A stretch of DNA of 64,000 nt. Origin: UBA1738 sp045580145. Its GTDB lineage: Bacteria > Bacillota > Clostridia > UBA1381. Made by a program: the position numbers and the translations under genes. The notes under the pieces are model-generated. The model had not been told where the DNA came from, did no database searches, and saw only the letters and a list, made by a program, of their open reading frames with translations. How positions within the stretch are numbered: the stretch's first letter is position 1; every line of letters starts with the position of its first letter. Shown here in pieces: positions 49,590-58,591 of the stretch. The DNA lies in NCBI GenBank assembly GCA_045580145.1, contig JAZNNI010000085.1, positions 80,718-144,717 on the forward strand. The letters run 5' to 3'.

Positions 49590-50684
49590 ATGAAAAAAGT
49601 TATGCTTGTGTTCGGGACGAGGCCTGAGGCAATTAAAATGTGTCCATTGGTAAATGAACTCAAAAGCAGAAAAAATATTGAAACAGTTGTTTGCGTAACA
49701 GGTCAGCACAGACAGATGCTGGACGTCGTTTTAGATGCTTTTTCAGTGAAGCCTGACTATGATTTGTCCGTTATGAAGGACAAGCAGACTTTGTTTGATA
49801 TAACAACGAATATTTTAAATAAAATAAAAGAGGTACTGGAAAAAGAACAGCCGTCGGTTGTCTTGGTACACGGTGATACAAGTACAACGTTTGTAACTGC
49901 GCTTGCGTGCTTTTATCTGCAAATTCCTGTTGGTCACGTTGAGGCTGGGCTTAGAACCTATAACATATATTCTCCATACCCTGAGGAATTCAACAGACAA
50001 GCAGTGGGCATAGTTTCAAAATATAATTTTGCACCAACTGAGCTTTCAAGGGAAAATCTTTTGCGCGAGGGCAAAAATCCTGATACAATTTATGTTACAG
50101 GAAATACTGCTATTGATGCCTTGAAAACTACAATACGCGAGGATTATTCACATCCCGAGCTTTCGTGGGCAAAGGATTCACGTCTTATTATGATTACTGC
50201 TCATCGCCGTGAAAATCTTGGTGAGCCTATGAAAAATATGTTCAGGGCTATTAAACGTATAATCAACGAACATTCTGATATTAAGGCAATTTATCCTATT
50301 CATATGAACCCTGTTGTTCGTGAAACTGCGAATGAGATTTTGGGGGACTGTGACAGAGTAAGAATAATCGAGCCGCTCGATGTACTGGATTTTCATAATT
50401 TCCTGAATGCAAGCTATTTGATTTTGACAGACAGCGGTGGAATTCAGGAGGAGGCACCATCCCTTGGCAAGCCTGTTTTAGTTATGCGTGATACAACAGA
50501 ACGTCCTGAGGGAATTAAGGCAGGGACACTAAAACTTGTTGGTACAGAAGAAGAAACCATTTACAAAGAGTTCAAGACTTTGCTTGAGGATGAGGAAGAA
50601 TATAAAAAGATGAGCTATGCATCAAATCCGTATGGTGATGGGTTTGCGTGTAAGAGAATTGCGGATATATTGGAACAGAACTAA
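49590..50684 (+). CDS. wecB: UDP-N-acetylglucosamine 2-epimerase, non-hydrolysing
   Basis: 364 residues. Hallmarks: FGTRPEAIKMCPLVNEL, VCVTGQHRQMLD, VHGDTSTTFVTAL, GHVEAGLRT, ITAHRRENLG and LTDSGGIQEEAPSLGKPVL. It makes UDP-ManNAc for teichoic acid or capsule linkage. The next gene starts 11 bases later, so the product probably feeds a surface glycan handled by the neighbouring glycosyltransferase. Confidence 0.95.
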   Translation: MKKVMLVFGTRPEAIKMCPLVNELKSRKNIETVVCVTGQHRQMLDVVLDAFSVKPDYDLSVMKDKQTLFDITTNILNKIKEVLEKEQPSVVLVHGDTSTTFVTALACFYLQIPVGHVEAGLRTYNIYSPYPEEFNRQAVGIVSKYNFAPTELSRENLLREGKNPDTIYVTGNTAIDALKTTIREDYSHPELSWAKDSRLIMITAHRRENLGEPMKNMFRAIKRIINEHSDIKAIYPIHMNPVVRETANEILGDCDRVRIIEPLDVLDFHNFLNASYLILTDSGGIQEEAPSLGKPVLVMRDTTERPEGIKAGTLKLVGTEEETIYKEFKTLLEDEEEYKKMSYASNPYGDGFACKRIADILEQN

Positions 50685-50695
50685 AGGAGTGTTAT

Positions 50696-51646
50696 ATGAA
50701 TACACTATGGCTTGTTATTCCTTGCTACAATGAAGAGGACGTACTGCCTGAAACTGCAAAGCGCACAGCTGAGCTTTTAAAAGAGCTTATCGCCAAGGGT
50801 AAAATTTCTGAAAAAAGCAGGATTGCCTTTGTAAATGATGGCTCCTCTGATAAAACATTTGACATAATAAAGAAACTATGTAAAGAAGATAAAATTTTTG
50901 CAGGTATAAATCTTTCGCGGAATAGGGGACACCAAAATGCGCTTTTGGCAGGGGTGATGACTGCAAAAAACTATGCTGATGCGGTCGTTTCTATGGACGC
51001 AGATTTGCAGGATGATATAGGAGTTATCGAAAAGTTTGTAGATGAATATATAGGTGGCTCAGATATAGTTTATGGTGTAAGAAGGGACAGAAAAAAAGAT
51101 ACATTTTTCAAGAGGTTTACGGCAGAGGCTTTCTACAAATTTATGAAAGCAATGGGTGTGGATATAGTCTTTAATCACGCTGATTACAGACTGATGTCTA
51201 AGCGTGCTATTGAAGGCTTGGCGGAATTTGACGAGGTCAATGTTTTTCTGCGGGGACTGGTGCCGCAAATTGGTTATCCCTCAAGCATTGTCGAATACGA
51301 AAGGGACAAAAGGTTTGCTGGTAAGTCAAAATATCCCTTTAAAAAGATGCTGAAGTTTGCGGCGGAGGGAATAACATCATTTAGTGTTCGCCCTATAAAA
51401 ATAGCGTTCGTGCTTGGTGTTTTAGCTTTTTTGGTGAGCATATTAATGCTTATATATTGTGTTGTCGAACACTCTTTGGGTAACACCGTAAGCGGCTGGG
51501 CGAGCCTTGGAGTATCCATTTGGGCAATAGGCGGACTTCAAATGCTTATGCTTGGAGTGGTAGGTGAATATGTGGGAAAAATCTATCTTGAAACAAAGCA
51601 TAGGCCTAAATATATAATTGAATCAATCATACTTGAATGTGAGTGA
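50696..51646 (+). CDS. GT2 family glycosyltransferase, DPM1/GtrB-like
   Basis: 316 residues. The GT-A fold has LVIPCYNEEDVLPETAKR, FVNDGSSDKTFDII and the DxD-type VSMDADLQDD. Two C-terminal membrane helices (about 240-260 and 276-300) mark the polyprenyl-phosphate-sugar synthase group, which loads a sugar from a nucleotide donor onto undecaprenyl phosphate. Ribosome site AAAGGAG. Sugar unknown. Confidence 0.9.
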   Translation: MNTLWLVIPCYNEEDVLPETAKRTAELLKELIAKGKISEKSRIAFVNDGSSDKTFDIIKKLCKEDKIFAGINLSRNRGHQNALLAGVMTAKNYADAVVSMDADLQDDIGVIEKFVDEYIGGSDIVYGVRRDRKKDTFFKRFTAEAFYKFMKAMGVDIVFNHADYRLMSKRAIEGLAEFDEVNVFLRGLVPQIGYPSSIVEYERDKRFAGKSKYPFKKMLKFAAEGITSFSVRPIKIAFVLGVLAFLVSILMLIYCVVEHSLGNTVSGWASLGVSIWAIGGLQMLMLGVVGEYVGKIYLETKHRPKYIIESIILECE

Positions 51647-51658
51647 AGGTGATGGGCT

Positions 51659-54133
51659 ATGTTAAAATGTACTGATTTGCTGTGTGAATATCAGGAAAAT
51701 CCGGTTGGTATCGACGAGAAAAAACCGAGATTTGTATGGAAGATAGAAAGTGACAACGAAGGTGTTTTGCAGACTGCCTATGAAATAAAGATTGATGGTG
51801 TGTGGAGCTCTGGAAAAGTAGAAAGCGGAAGCTGTTTTGATGCTGTATACGGGGGACCTGAGCTTGTAGCCTCAAAGGAATATACGTGGTCGGTACGCGT
51901 GTGGGATAATAAAGGAGAGGTTTCACCTTGGGCAAGCGCAAGCTTTGAAACGGCCATTTTTGGTGACTGGTCGGCAGAGTGGATAACCTGCGATGAGGTA
52001 AAGCTTTCTTCTTGTCCTGTTTTCAGAAAAACTTTCACTAATAGTGAAGAAAAAGAGAATGTACGCATCTATGCGACGGCACTTGGAAATTATGAAATAC
52101 TCCTAAACGGCAAAAAAGTCGGCGATGAATGGATGATGCCTGGCTTTGTTTCGTATCACAAAAGATTGCCATATCAGACATTCAAGGTGGCAAACCTTAA
52201 AAAAGGTGAGAACGAAATTCGTGTTATTCTGACAAAAGGCTGGGCAAGAGGGCAGGTGTCATTGTCAAGTGACATATTCGGCTTAAAACCGGGAATAATT
52301 CTTGAGGTGCGAAAAGGATTGGATATTCTTTTGAAAACTGATGAGACTTGGGAATATTCAGGAAGTGCATATATTTCATCCGAGCTTTACGATGGCGAGT
52401 GCTATGATGCGGCGATGGAGGAAGAACTATTTAAAACATCATATAAAGCAGAACGGCTTGACTATCCGAAGTCCCATCTTGTTGCCCAGAATAATGAACC
52501 GGTCAGAATAACAGATGAGGTAATACCGGTCGAAATCATACATACACCAAAGGGAGAAACGGTAATTGATTTTGGTCAGAATATGGTTGGTTGGGCAAGT
52601 TTTAAGGTGACAGGTAAAAAAGGTGAAAAGGTAGTTCTTTCGCACGCAGAGGTCTTAGACAAGGACGGGAATTTCTACACAGGAAATATGAGAAGCGCAA
52701 AAAACCTTGTGGAGTATCGACTTTCAGGTGAAGGGATCGAAGAATATCATCCGCACTTTTGTTTCCAAGGGTTCAGATATGTGCGCGTGGATGAATTTCC
52801 TGGGGAAGTGAAGCTTGAAAACTTTAAGGGACTTGTAATTCATTCTGATTTTAAAAGGACAGGCTATTTTGAGTGCGGAAATAACGAGGTAAATAAGCTT
52901 TTTGAAAATATAATATGGGGACAAAAGGGTAATTTTGTAGATTTGCCGACTGATTGCCCGCAAAGAGATGAACGTCTCGGTTGGACGGGCGATGCACAGG
53001 TATTTATAAAAACAGCGGCACTAAATTACAGAGTGCCTGCATTCTTTGAAAAGTGGCTTACTGACCTTTGTCTTGACCAAAATGACAAAATAGGTGTTCC
53101 GCACGTTATACCATATATCGGGATTACAGGGACTAACGCGTCAACTGTTTGGGGTGATGCTTCTACGATTTGCCCGTGGGAAATTTATCGGGCATTTGGG
53201 GATAAGCGTATTCTTGAACGTCAGTTTGAAAGTATGTGTAGATGGGTTGATTTTATAAGGAAGAATACCGCTGACAACGAATTTCTTTGGAATACGGGAT
53301 TCCATTTTGGAGACTGGCTTGCAATGGATAATGGTGAGGGCGAATATAAAGGAAGAACTGCACATGATTTTATTGCTACGATATTTTACGCACATTCTGC
53401 AAAATTAACCTCAAAGGCTGCGGCAGTTCTTGGGAAAAAGGAAGAGCAAAAAAAGTATGAGGAACTTTACAAAAATATTCGAAAAGCATTTATAAATGAA
53501 TTTATAACGCCAAGCGGTAGACTCACAGAGGATACACAAACGGGGTATGCACTTGCACTTTTCTTTGATATGACAGATAATAAGGAGCGTGCCGTAAAGC
53601 GTCTTGCAGAACTTGTAGAGGCAAATGGTATGCATTTAAACACTGGATTTGTGGGAACACCGTATCTTTGCCACGCCCTGACAGACTACGGAAGAGTTGA
53701 TATTGCATATAATTTGCTTTTGCAGACCGAGTTCCCGTCGTGGTTATATTCAGTAGGAAAGGGTGCAACGACAATATGGGAGCATTGGGACGGAATTAAG
53801 CCGGACGGAAGCTTCTGGAGTGATGATATGAATTCATATAATCACTATGCCTATGGCGCGATTGCTGACTGGCTATACACTAAGGTTGCAGGAATAAACT
53901 ATGATGAAAATAGTCCCGGTTACAGTCATACTATAATTAAGCCTATACCTGATAAGAGGCTTGGTTATGTGCGGGCAGAGTTGGAAACTATGTATGGAAA
54001 AGTTGTTTCTGTATGGAAATACGAGGGTGACGAAATTAAGTTTGAGGTAGACATCCCTGCAGGTGTTTATGCAGATTTTGTGTTCCCTGACGGAAGCACG
54101 AAAAGACTTGGCTCAGGAAAACACAGTTTATAA
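51659..54133 (+). CDS. Alpha-L-rhamnosidase (GH78)
   Basis: 824 residues, 12 bases after the glycosyltransferase. N-terminal beta domains (NPVGIDEKKPRFVWKIES) precede the (alpha/alpha)6 catalytic barrel with VDLPTDCPQRDERLGWTGD, the acid/base region characteristic of GH78, and ATTIWEHWDGIKPDGSF with its Glu. No signal peptide, so it probably acts inside the cell on imported rhamnosyl oligosaccharides, supplying rhamnose to RhaA (gene at 3709). Its place in an operon with glycan-synthesis genes is unusual. Confidence 0.93.
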   Translation: MLKCTDLLCEYQENPVGIDEKKPRFVWKIESDNEGVLQTAYEIKIDGVWSSGKVESGSCFDAVYGGPELVASKEYTWSVRVWDNKGEVSPWASASFETAIFGDWSAEWITCDEVKLSSCPVFRKTFTNSEEKENVRIYATALGNYEILLNGKKVGDEWMMPGFVSYHKRLPYQTFKVANLKKGENEIRVILTKGWARGQVSLSSDIFGLKPGIILEVRKGLDILLKTDETWEYSGSAYISSELYDGECYDAAMEEELFKTSYKAERLDYPKSHLVAQNNEPVRITDEVIPVEIIHTPKGETVIDFGQNMVGWASFKVTGKKGEKVVLSHAEVLDKDGNFYTGNMRSAKNLVEYRLSGEGIEEYHPHFCFQGFRYVRVDEFPGEVKLENFKGLVIHSDFKRTGYFECGNNEVNKLFENIIWGQKGNFVDLPTDCPQRDERLGWTGDAQVFIKTAALNYRVPAFFEKWLTDLCLDQNDKIGVPHVIPYIGITGTNASTVWGDASTICPWEIYRAFGDKRILERQFESMCRWVDFIRKNTADNEFLWNTGFHFGDWLAMDNGEGEYKGRTAHDFIATIFYAHSAKLTSKAAAVLGKKEEQKKYEELYKNIRKAFINEFITPSGRLTEDTQTGYALALFFDMTDNKERAVKRLAELVEANGMHLNTGFVGTPYLCHALTDYGRVDIAYNLLLQTEFPSWLYSVGKGATTIWEHWDGIKPDGSFWSDDMNSYNHYAYGAIADWLYTKVAGINYDENSPGYSHTIIKPIPDKRLGYVRAELETMYGKVVSVWKYEGDEIKFEVDIPAGVYADFVFPDGSTKRLGSGKHSL

Positions 54134-54140
54134 TTTCTTC

Positions 54141-54172
54141 AAAAAAATCGCAGAGTTATGCGATTTTTTTCT
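54141..54172 (+). terminator. Terminator of the rhamnosidase operon
   Basis: AAAAAATCGCA/TGCGATTTTTT around GAGTTA. Confidence 0.88.
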
Positions 54173-54284
54173 TTATAGGAAACTGCGCTACAATAAAGAA
54201 AAAAGAATTTAATTGCCTTGCAATTTTTTGGGGAAAAAGCACGAAAACGCAAATTGGTAAGAAGAAGCAACTTTGTTCTTTTTC
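54171..54284 (+). repeat. Intergenic repeat family I, copy B
   Basis: CTTTATAGGAAACTGCGC...AATAAAG at the left, the tail TTGCCTTGCAATTTTTT shared with copy A, and GCAACTTTGTTCTTTTTC at 54266-54283 shared with copy C. It starts inside the T-run of the rhamnosidase terminator and ends ten bases from the stop of the truncated cotJC. Confidence 0.7.
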
Positions 54285-54293
54285 AAAATATTC

Positions 54294-54404
54294 TTAATTT
54301 CTGGTGTAAGCTCCACCATACTGAGTTGCAATTAGTGATGCAAGCTGAGGGTTTTTGTTTTTGATTTTAATAGGTCTTTGTAAAAACTTATCATAACTAA
54401 ACAT
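54294..54404 (-). pseudogene. cotJC: Truncated cotJC (spore-coat manganese catalase), 36 codons left
   Basis: ATG 54404 overlaps the cotJB stop (TAATG). The 36-residue reading MFSYDKFLQRPIKIKNKNPQ, LASLIATQYGGAYTRN aligns with the CotJC N-terminus (W.YEK.LQ.P...K..NP.LA..I..QYGG), then stops. A full CotJC has about 190 residues with di-manganese ligands, all missing. Downstream is repeat copy B and then the opposite-strand rhamnosidase gene, so the gene was probably cut by a rearrangement. Confidence 0.7.
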
Positions 54405-54658
54405 TAACAGTTACCTCCTTTTTCCCATGGCCAAGGGCTGTCAATCCACTTAAATTCATCATAGTCTGCCGCAGCCATAGCAGAAAGCGGTCCGTATTTT
54501 TCCTGATATAATGTTTTTAACTCGCGTGCCTTTGCAACAAGCGAACGGTATAGTGAAAATGCTTTCTTGTCATCCGGATGAGTATCCAGATAAAGAAGCA
54601 TATCGTGTGCTGCAAAGCAATAGCTTTGAACTGCAAGCTTTAATTCATTCTGACTCAT
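54404..54658 (-). CDS. cotJB: Spore coat protein CotJB
   Basis: 84 residues from ATG 54658, which overlaps the cotJA stop as TAATG. The CotJB core is present: YCFAAHDMLLYLDTHPDDKK, and a Tyr-Gly-Pro-Leu segment. The C-terminal WIDSPWPWE is highly typical. It forms the spore coat with CotJA and CotJC and is normally controlled by the mother-cell sigma factor SigE. Confidence 0.93.
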   Translation of the reverse strand: MSQNELKLAVQSYCFAAHDMLLYLDTHPDDKKAFSLYRSLVAKARELKTLYQEKYGPLSAMAAADYDEFKWIDSPWPWEKGGNC

Positions 54659-54828
54659 TACGCTTTGCCACATCCTTTACAAATTTTTCCATATTCCTCT
54701 ATTGTAAGGACAAGCTCCGGAAAAAGAGAGCCTTTTAAGAGTGCGTCTTCTGCAGAGAAAATCGTGTCAAGCTGTTGAATCGGCACATAGCCGTATCCTA
54801 AGCAGCCACATTCACATGACTTTTCCAT
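54658..54828 (-). CDS. cotJA: Spore coat-associated protein CotJA
   Basis: 56 residues read directly from ATG 54828: a Cys-rich start (MEKSCECGCLGYGYVPIQQL), DTIFSAEDALLKGSLFPEL and a Cys-rich end (CKGCGKA). The FPEL segment after a YVP motif is the CotJA signature. First gene of the cotJ operon, behind an AAGGAG site. Confidence 0.9.
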   Translation of the reverse strand: MEKSCECGCLGYGYVPIQQLDTIFSAEDALLKGSLFPELVLTIEEYGKICKGCGKA

Positions 54829-54981
54829 AAAATAATCTCCTTATATTAAATTTAGGCAATGCCTATGTTAACATAATATTCTAAATTATGTAAATGTGTG
54901 AAAAAAGGATAATTTTATGAGAGAGTGCTAACTTATCCAAAAAAAACCGACAAAAATATTTAAACTTATTTAAAATAACTA

Positions 54982-55010
54982 TTGAAAAAAGTCTAATAAT
55001 TTGGTAAAAT
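54982..55010 (+). promoter_or_regulatory. Promoter of guaB
   Basis: TTGAAA (54982-54987), 17-base spacer, TAAAAT (55005-55010). No purine riboswitch precedes the gene. Confidence 0.65.
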
Positions 55011-55045
55011 AGAAAAAATACATTAAAATGGAGGGAAATAACATT

Positions 55046-56512
55046 ATGACAGAAAAGTTTGCAAAAGAAGGCTTAACATATGATGACGTGCTTCTGCTTC
55101 CGCAGGAGTCAGACGTTACCCCAAATATGATTGAGCTTGAAACTAACCTGACATCTACAATTAAACTTAACATTCCACTTATGAGTTCTGCAATGGATAC
55201 GGTTACTGAAGCTGAAATGGCTATTGCTATGGCACGTGAAGGCGGAATCGGTGTTATTCATAAGAATATGACCATTGAGCAACAGGCACTTGAGGTTGAT
55301 AAGGTTAAGCGTTCGGAAAACGGTGTTATTTCAAATCCGTTCAGCCTTTCAAAGGACCATACCTTAAAGGATGCTGATGATTTAATGCACAGATATAAAA
55401 TTTCAGGTGTTCCGATTTGTGACGAGGATAATAAGCTTGTTGGTATTATAACTAACCGTGACCTAAGATTTGAAACAGATTTTTCAAAGAAAATTTCTGA
55501 AGCTATGACAAGTGAGAATTTGATTACAGCTCCTGTCGGCACTACTTTAGAGGACGCACAAAGTATTTTGAGTAAGCATAAAATTGAAAAGCTGCCACTA
55601 GTGGACAGTGAGAATAAGCTAAAAGGTCTTATTACTATCAAGGATATAGAGAAGGCTGTTAAATACCCTAATGCTGCAAAGGACTCAAGCGGAAGACTTT
55701 TATGTGGTGCGGCAATCGGTGTTACAAATGATATTTTAGACAGAGTTTCAGCACTTGTAAATGCAGGCGTTGACGTTTTGGTTCTTGACTCTGCTCACGG
55801 ACATTCAAAGAATATTATTGAAAAAGTAAAAGAAGTTAAAAAAGCATACCCTAATGTTCCTGTAATTGCGGGAAATATTGCTACAGGAGAAGCTGCTGAA
55901 GCACTTATCAAAGCAGGTGCTGATTGTGTCAAGGTCGGTATTGGACCTGGCTCTATCTGCACAACAAGAGTTGTAGCAGGTATCGGTTGCCCACAGGTTA
56001 CAGCTATTTATGACGTTGCCCAGGTTGCTAAAAAATATAATATTCCTGTTATCGCAGACGGAGGACTTAAATATTCAGGAGATATTCCTAAAGCTATTGC
56101 TGCGGGTGCAGACGTGGTTATGATGGGAAGCCTTCTTGCAGGATGCGAAGAAAGTCCGGGAGAATTTGAAATTTATCAGGGCAGACGCTTTAAGGTTTAT
56201 CGTGGTATGGGCTCTATTGCTGCTATGGAATGTGGCTCAAAGGACAGATATTTCCAGACAGGCTCTAAGAAGCTTGTTCCTGAAGGCGTTGAAGGACGTG
56301 TTCCTTATAAAGGACCTGTTTCAGACACAATATTCCAGCTTTTAGGCGGTCTTCGTTCAGGTATGGGTTACTGCGGTACAAAGACAATCCCTGAACTTAA
56401 AGAAAGAGGCAAGTTTGTAAGAATTACAGGCGCAGGACTTAAGGAAAGTCATCCGCACGATATTTACATTACTAAGGAAGCACCAAACTATAGCTATCGT
56501 TCAGAAGCATAA
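55046..56512 (+). CDS. guaB: IMP dehydrogenase
   Basis: 488 residues from ATG 55046, ten bases behind GGAGG. The catalytic Cys is in GPGSICTTRVVAG; the barrel contains MSSAMDTVTE and DSAHGHSKNI; two CBS domains are inserted at about 90-205. The catalytic flap has GMGSIAAM. It oxidises IMP to XMP, the rate-limiting step to GMP. Confidence 0.96.
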   Translation: MTEKFAKEGLTYDDVLLLPQESDVTPNMIELETNLTSTIKLNIPLMSSAMDTVTEAEMAIAMAREGGIGVIHKNMTIEQQALEVDKVKRSENGVISNPFSLSKDHTLKDADDLMHRYKISGVPICDEDNKLVGIITNRDLRFETDFSKKISEAMTSENLITAPVGTTLEDAQSILSKHKIEKLPLVDSENKLKGLITIKDIEKAVKYPNAAKDSSGRLLCGAAIGVTNDILDRVSALVNAGVDVLVLDSAHGHSKNIIEKVKEVKKAYPNVPVIAGNIATGEAAEALIKAGADCVKVGIGPGSICTTRVVAGIGCPQVTAIYDVAQVAKKYNIPVIADGGLKYSGDIPKAIAAGADVVMMGSLLAGCEESPGEFEIYQGRRFKVYRGMGSIAAMECGSKDRYFQTGSKKLVPEGVEGRVPYKGPVSDTIFQLLGGLRSGMGYCGTKTIPELKERGKFVRITGAGLKESHPHDIYITKEAPNYSYRSEA

Positions 56513-56521
56513 AAATGAATT

Positions 56522-56552
56522 GGGAATCTGCAAAAAGCAGGTTCCTTTTTTG
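56522..56552 (+). terminator. Terminator of guaB
   Basis: GGAATCTGC/GCAGGTTCC around AAAAA, followed by TTTTTTG. Confidence 0.88.
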
Positions 56553-56676
56553 TATAAAATAATTTATTTCTGTCGCTTTTTAAGAAAAAAAGTGAACCGA
56601 AATTTTTGGCTTAAAACAAGGGAATTTAAGTGTTTTTAGAGGAATTTGTAGGACGGTAAAATTTCGTGTCACATAT

Positions 56677-56741
56677 GGTCGAACGAAACTTTGAAAATTT
56701 TGTAAATTCATATTGACTTTGGGTTTTTATTGTGGTAAATT
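56677..56741 (+). promoter_or_regulatory. Promoter of the Spo0E-like gene with a possible Spo0A box
   Basis: TTGACT (56713-56718), 17-base spacer, TAAATT (56736-56741). GGTCGAA (56677-56683) differs at one base from the Spo0A-box TGTCGAA. Seven-base matches are frequent, so this is weak. Confidence 0.4.
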
Positions 56742-56770
56742 GATGTCAAAGAGAAAAGGAGAGATGAAAA

Positions 56771-56914
56771 ATGCTTACTTGTGTCGAGAAAAGAAATCAG
56801 TTAAGAGCGGAGTTTGACAGATTGGTGGAAAAGGAAAACATAGAAAACCTTTCATCTCCTGCTCTGGTGGAGGAAGCACGTCGACTCGAATGGTTGCTTG
56901 CTCATATTAAATAA
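56771..56914 (+). CDS. Small Spo0E-like protein
   Basis: 47 residues behind AAAGGAGAG: short helical hairpin MLTCVEKRNQLRAEFDRLVE, then LSSPALVEEARRLEWLL. The layout (Ile/Val-rich helix, LSS.. turn, second helix with RRLE) resembles Spo0E-family Spo0A-phosphatases, whose second helix carries SQELD; here that reads ARRLE, without Ser-Gln and with Glu for Asp. Could also be an unrelated small helical protein. Confidence 0.5.
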   Translation: MLTCVEKRNQLRAEFDRLVEKENIENLSSPALVEEARRLEWLLAHIK

Positions 56915-56931
56915 AATTGTCCACAAAAATC

Positions 56932-56974
56932 CCCCGTACAATTATCCGGTAAAACGGTGTACGGGGCTTTTATT
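56932..56974. terminator. Bidirectional terminator between the Spo0E-like gene and malQ
   Basis: CCCCGTAC (56932-56939) and GTACGGGG (56959-56966) with an inner CCGG/.CGG pair, flanked by T-runs on both strands. Confidence 0.8.
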
Positions 56975-56983
56975 TCTAAAGTT

Positions 56984-58447
56984 TCAGAGTGTTCGCTTAT
57001 AAAGATGTGAAAGATGTTCTATGTGGTATGCTACTCCGTCGTGAAGCGCACCTTTTTTTATTCTATAGCTCCAGTTCTCGTCATTTGCAGTGGCGGGAGT
57101 ATTCATACGCCTGCCGTAGCCTAAATAGTCCTGAATGGGTATAATTGCGATTTTTGCACGGCTTGCGAGAATTGTACGAATCATTGCGACAGGAACCAAG
57201 TCATCAGTTCCAACATCCAAATAGTCACGTATAAATTCCTTGTTCGGTTCATCCTTATACCAAGATATAATTGTGTCATTGTCGTGAGTTCCGGTATATG
57301 CCACGCAGTTTTCGGGGTAGTTATAGGGAAGGTATGGATTGTCATTATAAGGGTCAAAGGCAAACTGCAGAACCTTCATTCCGGGGAAACCACATTCGTT
57401 AAGTAAATCACGTACCTCTTTCGTGATATATCCCAAATCCTCTGCAATTATCTGTGCGTCAGGGACTCGGCTTTTTATTGCCTGAAAAAGCGATATTCCC
57501 GGTCCCTTCTCCCAAGAGCCGCCTTTTGCATCGCTGTCACCATATGGAATGGTATAATAAGATTCAAAGCCGCGGAAATGGTCGATACGTATTATATCGT
57601 AGAGATTCATACACGAGGTGATGCGATTTATCCACCAGCTGTACCCGTCCTGCTTCATAACCTTCCAGTTGTAAAGAGGATTGCCCCAAAGCTGACCATC
57701 GATAGAGAAGGCATCAGGAGGACAGCCTGCAATTTTTTTGGGCAGACCGGTTTTGTCAAGCTGAAATAACGATTTGTTTGTCCATACATCACTTGAATCA
57801 AGGGCAACGTATATTGGAATATCACCAATTATTTCTATGCCATTTTCATTTGCATAAGCCCTTAGCTTGTTCCACTGGCTGTAAAATATGTATTGCTGAA
57901 ATTTAAAAAATGAGATTCTGTCCCAAAGTTTATCGGTATATTTAAAAACTGCATCAGGTTTCAGATTTTTAATATCATCCTCCCATTCATACCACGGCAT
58001 ACCGTACTTGGACTCCTTTATTGCCATATAAAGCGCATAGCTGTCAAGCCAGGATGCATTTTCAGATGAAAAGGCAGTGTATTCGGGTGTTATATGAAAG
58101 CGTGAAAACGCCTTTTCTAAAATCATAGGCTTGTATGTACGGACTGCTTCAAAATCAACTGTTTCTTCATCATCTCCAAAAAATATGCCGTCAAGGTCAC
58201 TGTCAGTTAAAAGCCCATCAGTTTTAAGAGTATCCAAATCAATAAGTAATGGGTTTCCTGCAAAGACACACGGACTCTGGTATGGAGAATTGCCGAATTC
58301 AGTGGGCGTAAGAGGCAGAACTTGCCAGCACCGCTGACCTGTGCGCTTTAAAAAATCGACAAACTCAAACGCATCCCTTCCTATTGTTCCGATACCATAA
58401 TTCGTAGGCAGACTTGAAATGTGCATTAATATGCCTGCTTTTCTCAT
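56984..58447 (-). CDS. malQ: 4-alpha-glucanotransferase
   Basis: 487 residues, GH77. N-terminal GILMHISSLPTNYGIGTIG; the catalytic Asp is in RIDHFRGFESYY, the acid/base Glu in IIAEDLGYITKEV, and the transition-state Asp in YTGTHDNDTI. It transfers maltodextrin units between alpha-1,4-glucans in starch or glycogen metabolism. No other glycogen gene is adjacent. Confidence 0.95.
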   Translation of the reverse strand: MRKAGILMHISSLPTNYGIGTIGRDAFEFVDFLKRTGQRCWQVLPLTPTEFGNSPYQSPCVFAGNPLLIDLDTLKTDGLLTDSDLDGIFFGDDEETVDFEAVRTYKPMILEKAFSRFHITPEYTAFSSENASWLDSYALYMAIKESKYGMPWYEWEDDIKNLKPDAVFKYTDKLWDRISFFKFQQYIFYSQWNKLRAYANENGIEIIGDIPIYVALDSSDVWTNKSLFQLDKTGLPKKIAGCPPDAFSIDGQLWGNPLYNWKVMKQDGYSWWINRITSCMNLYDIIRIDHFRGFESYYTIPYGDSDAKGGSWEKGPGISLFQAIKSRVPDAQIIAEDLGYITKEVRDLLNECGFPGMKVLQFAFDPYNDNPYLPYNYPENCVAYTGTHDNDTIISWYKDEPNKEFIRDYLDVGTDDLVPVAMIRTILASRAKIAIIPIQDYLGYGRRMNTPATANDENWSYRIKKGALHDGVAYHIEHLSHLYKRTL

Positions 58448-58520
58448 CGTAAAACTTCCTCTCCTAAATTAAATCATTATAATTATTTTAACATATTATG
58501 CTTAAAAAAGCAAAAGTATA

Positions 58521-58549
58521 TTGAAATTTCCATAAATTTATAGTAAAAT
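58521..58549 (+). promoter_or_regulatory. Promoter of the alcohol dehydrogenase gene
   Basis: TTGAAA (58521-58526), 17-base spacer, TAAAAT (58544-58549). Confidence 0.65.
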
Positions 58550-58591
58550 ATATGATAGGTAAAGAATAGCTTTGACAGAAGGGGAAAGACA

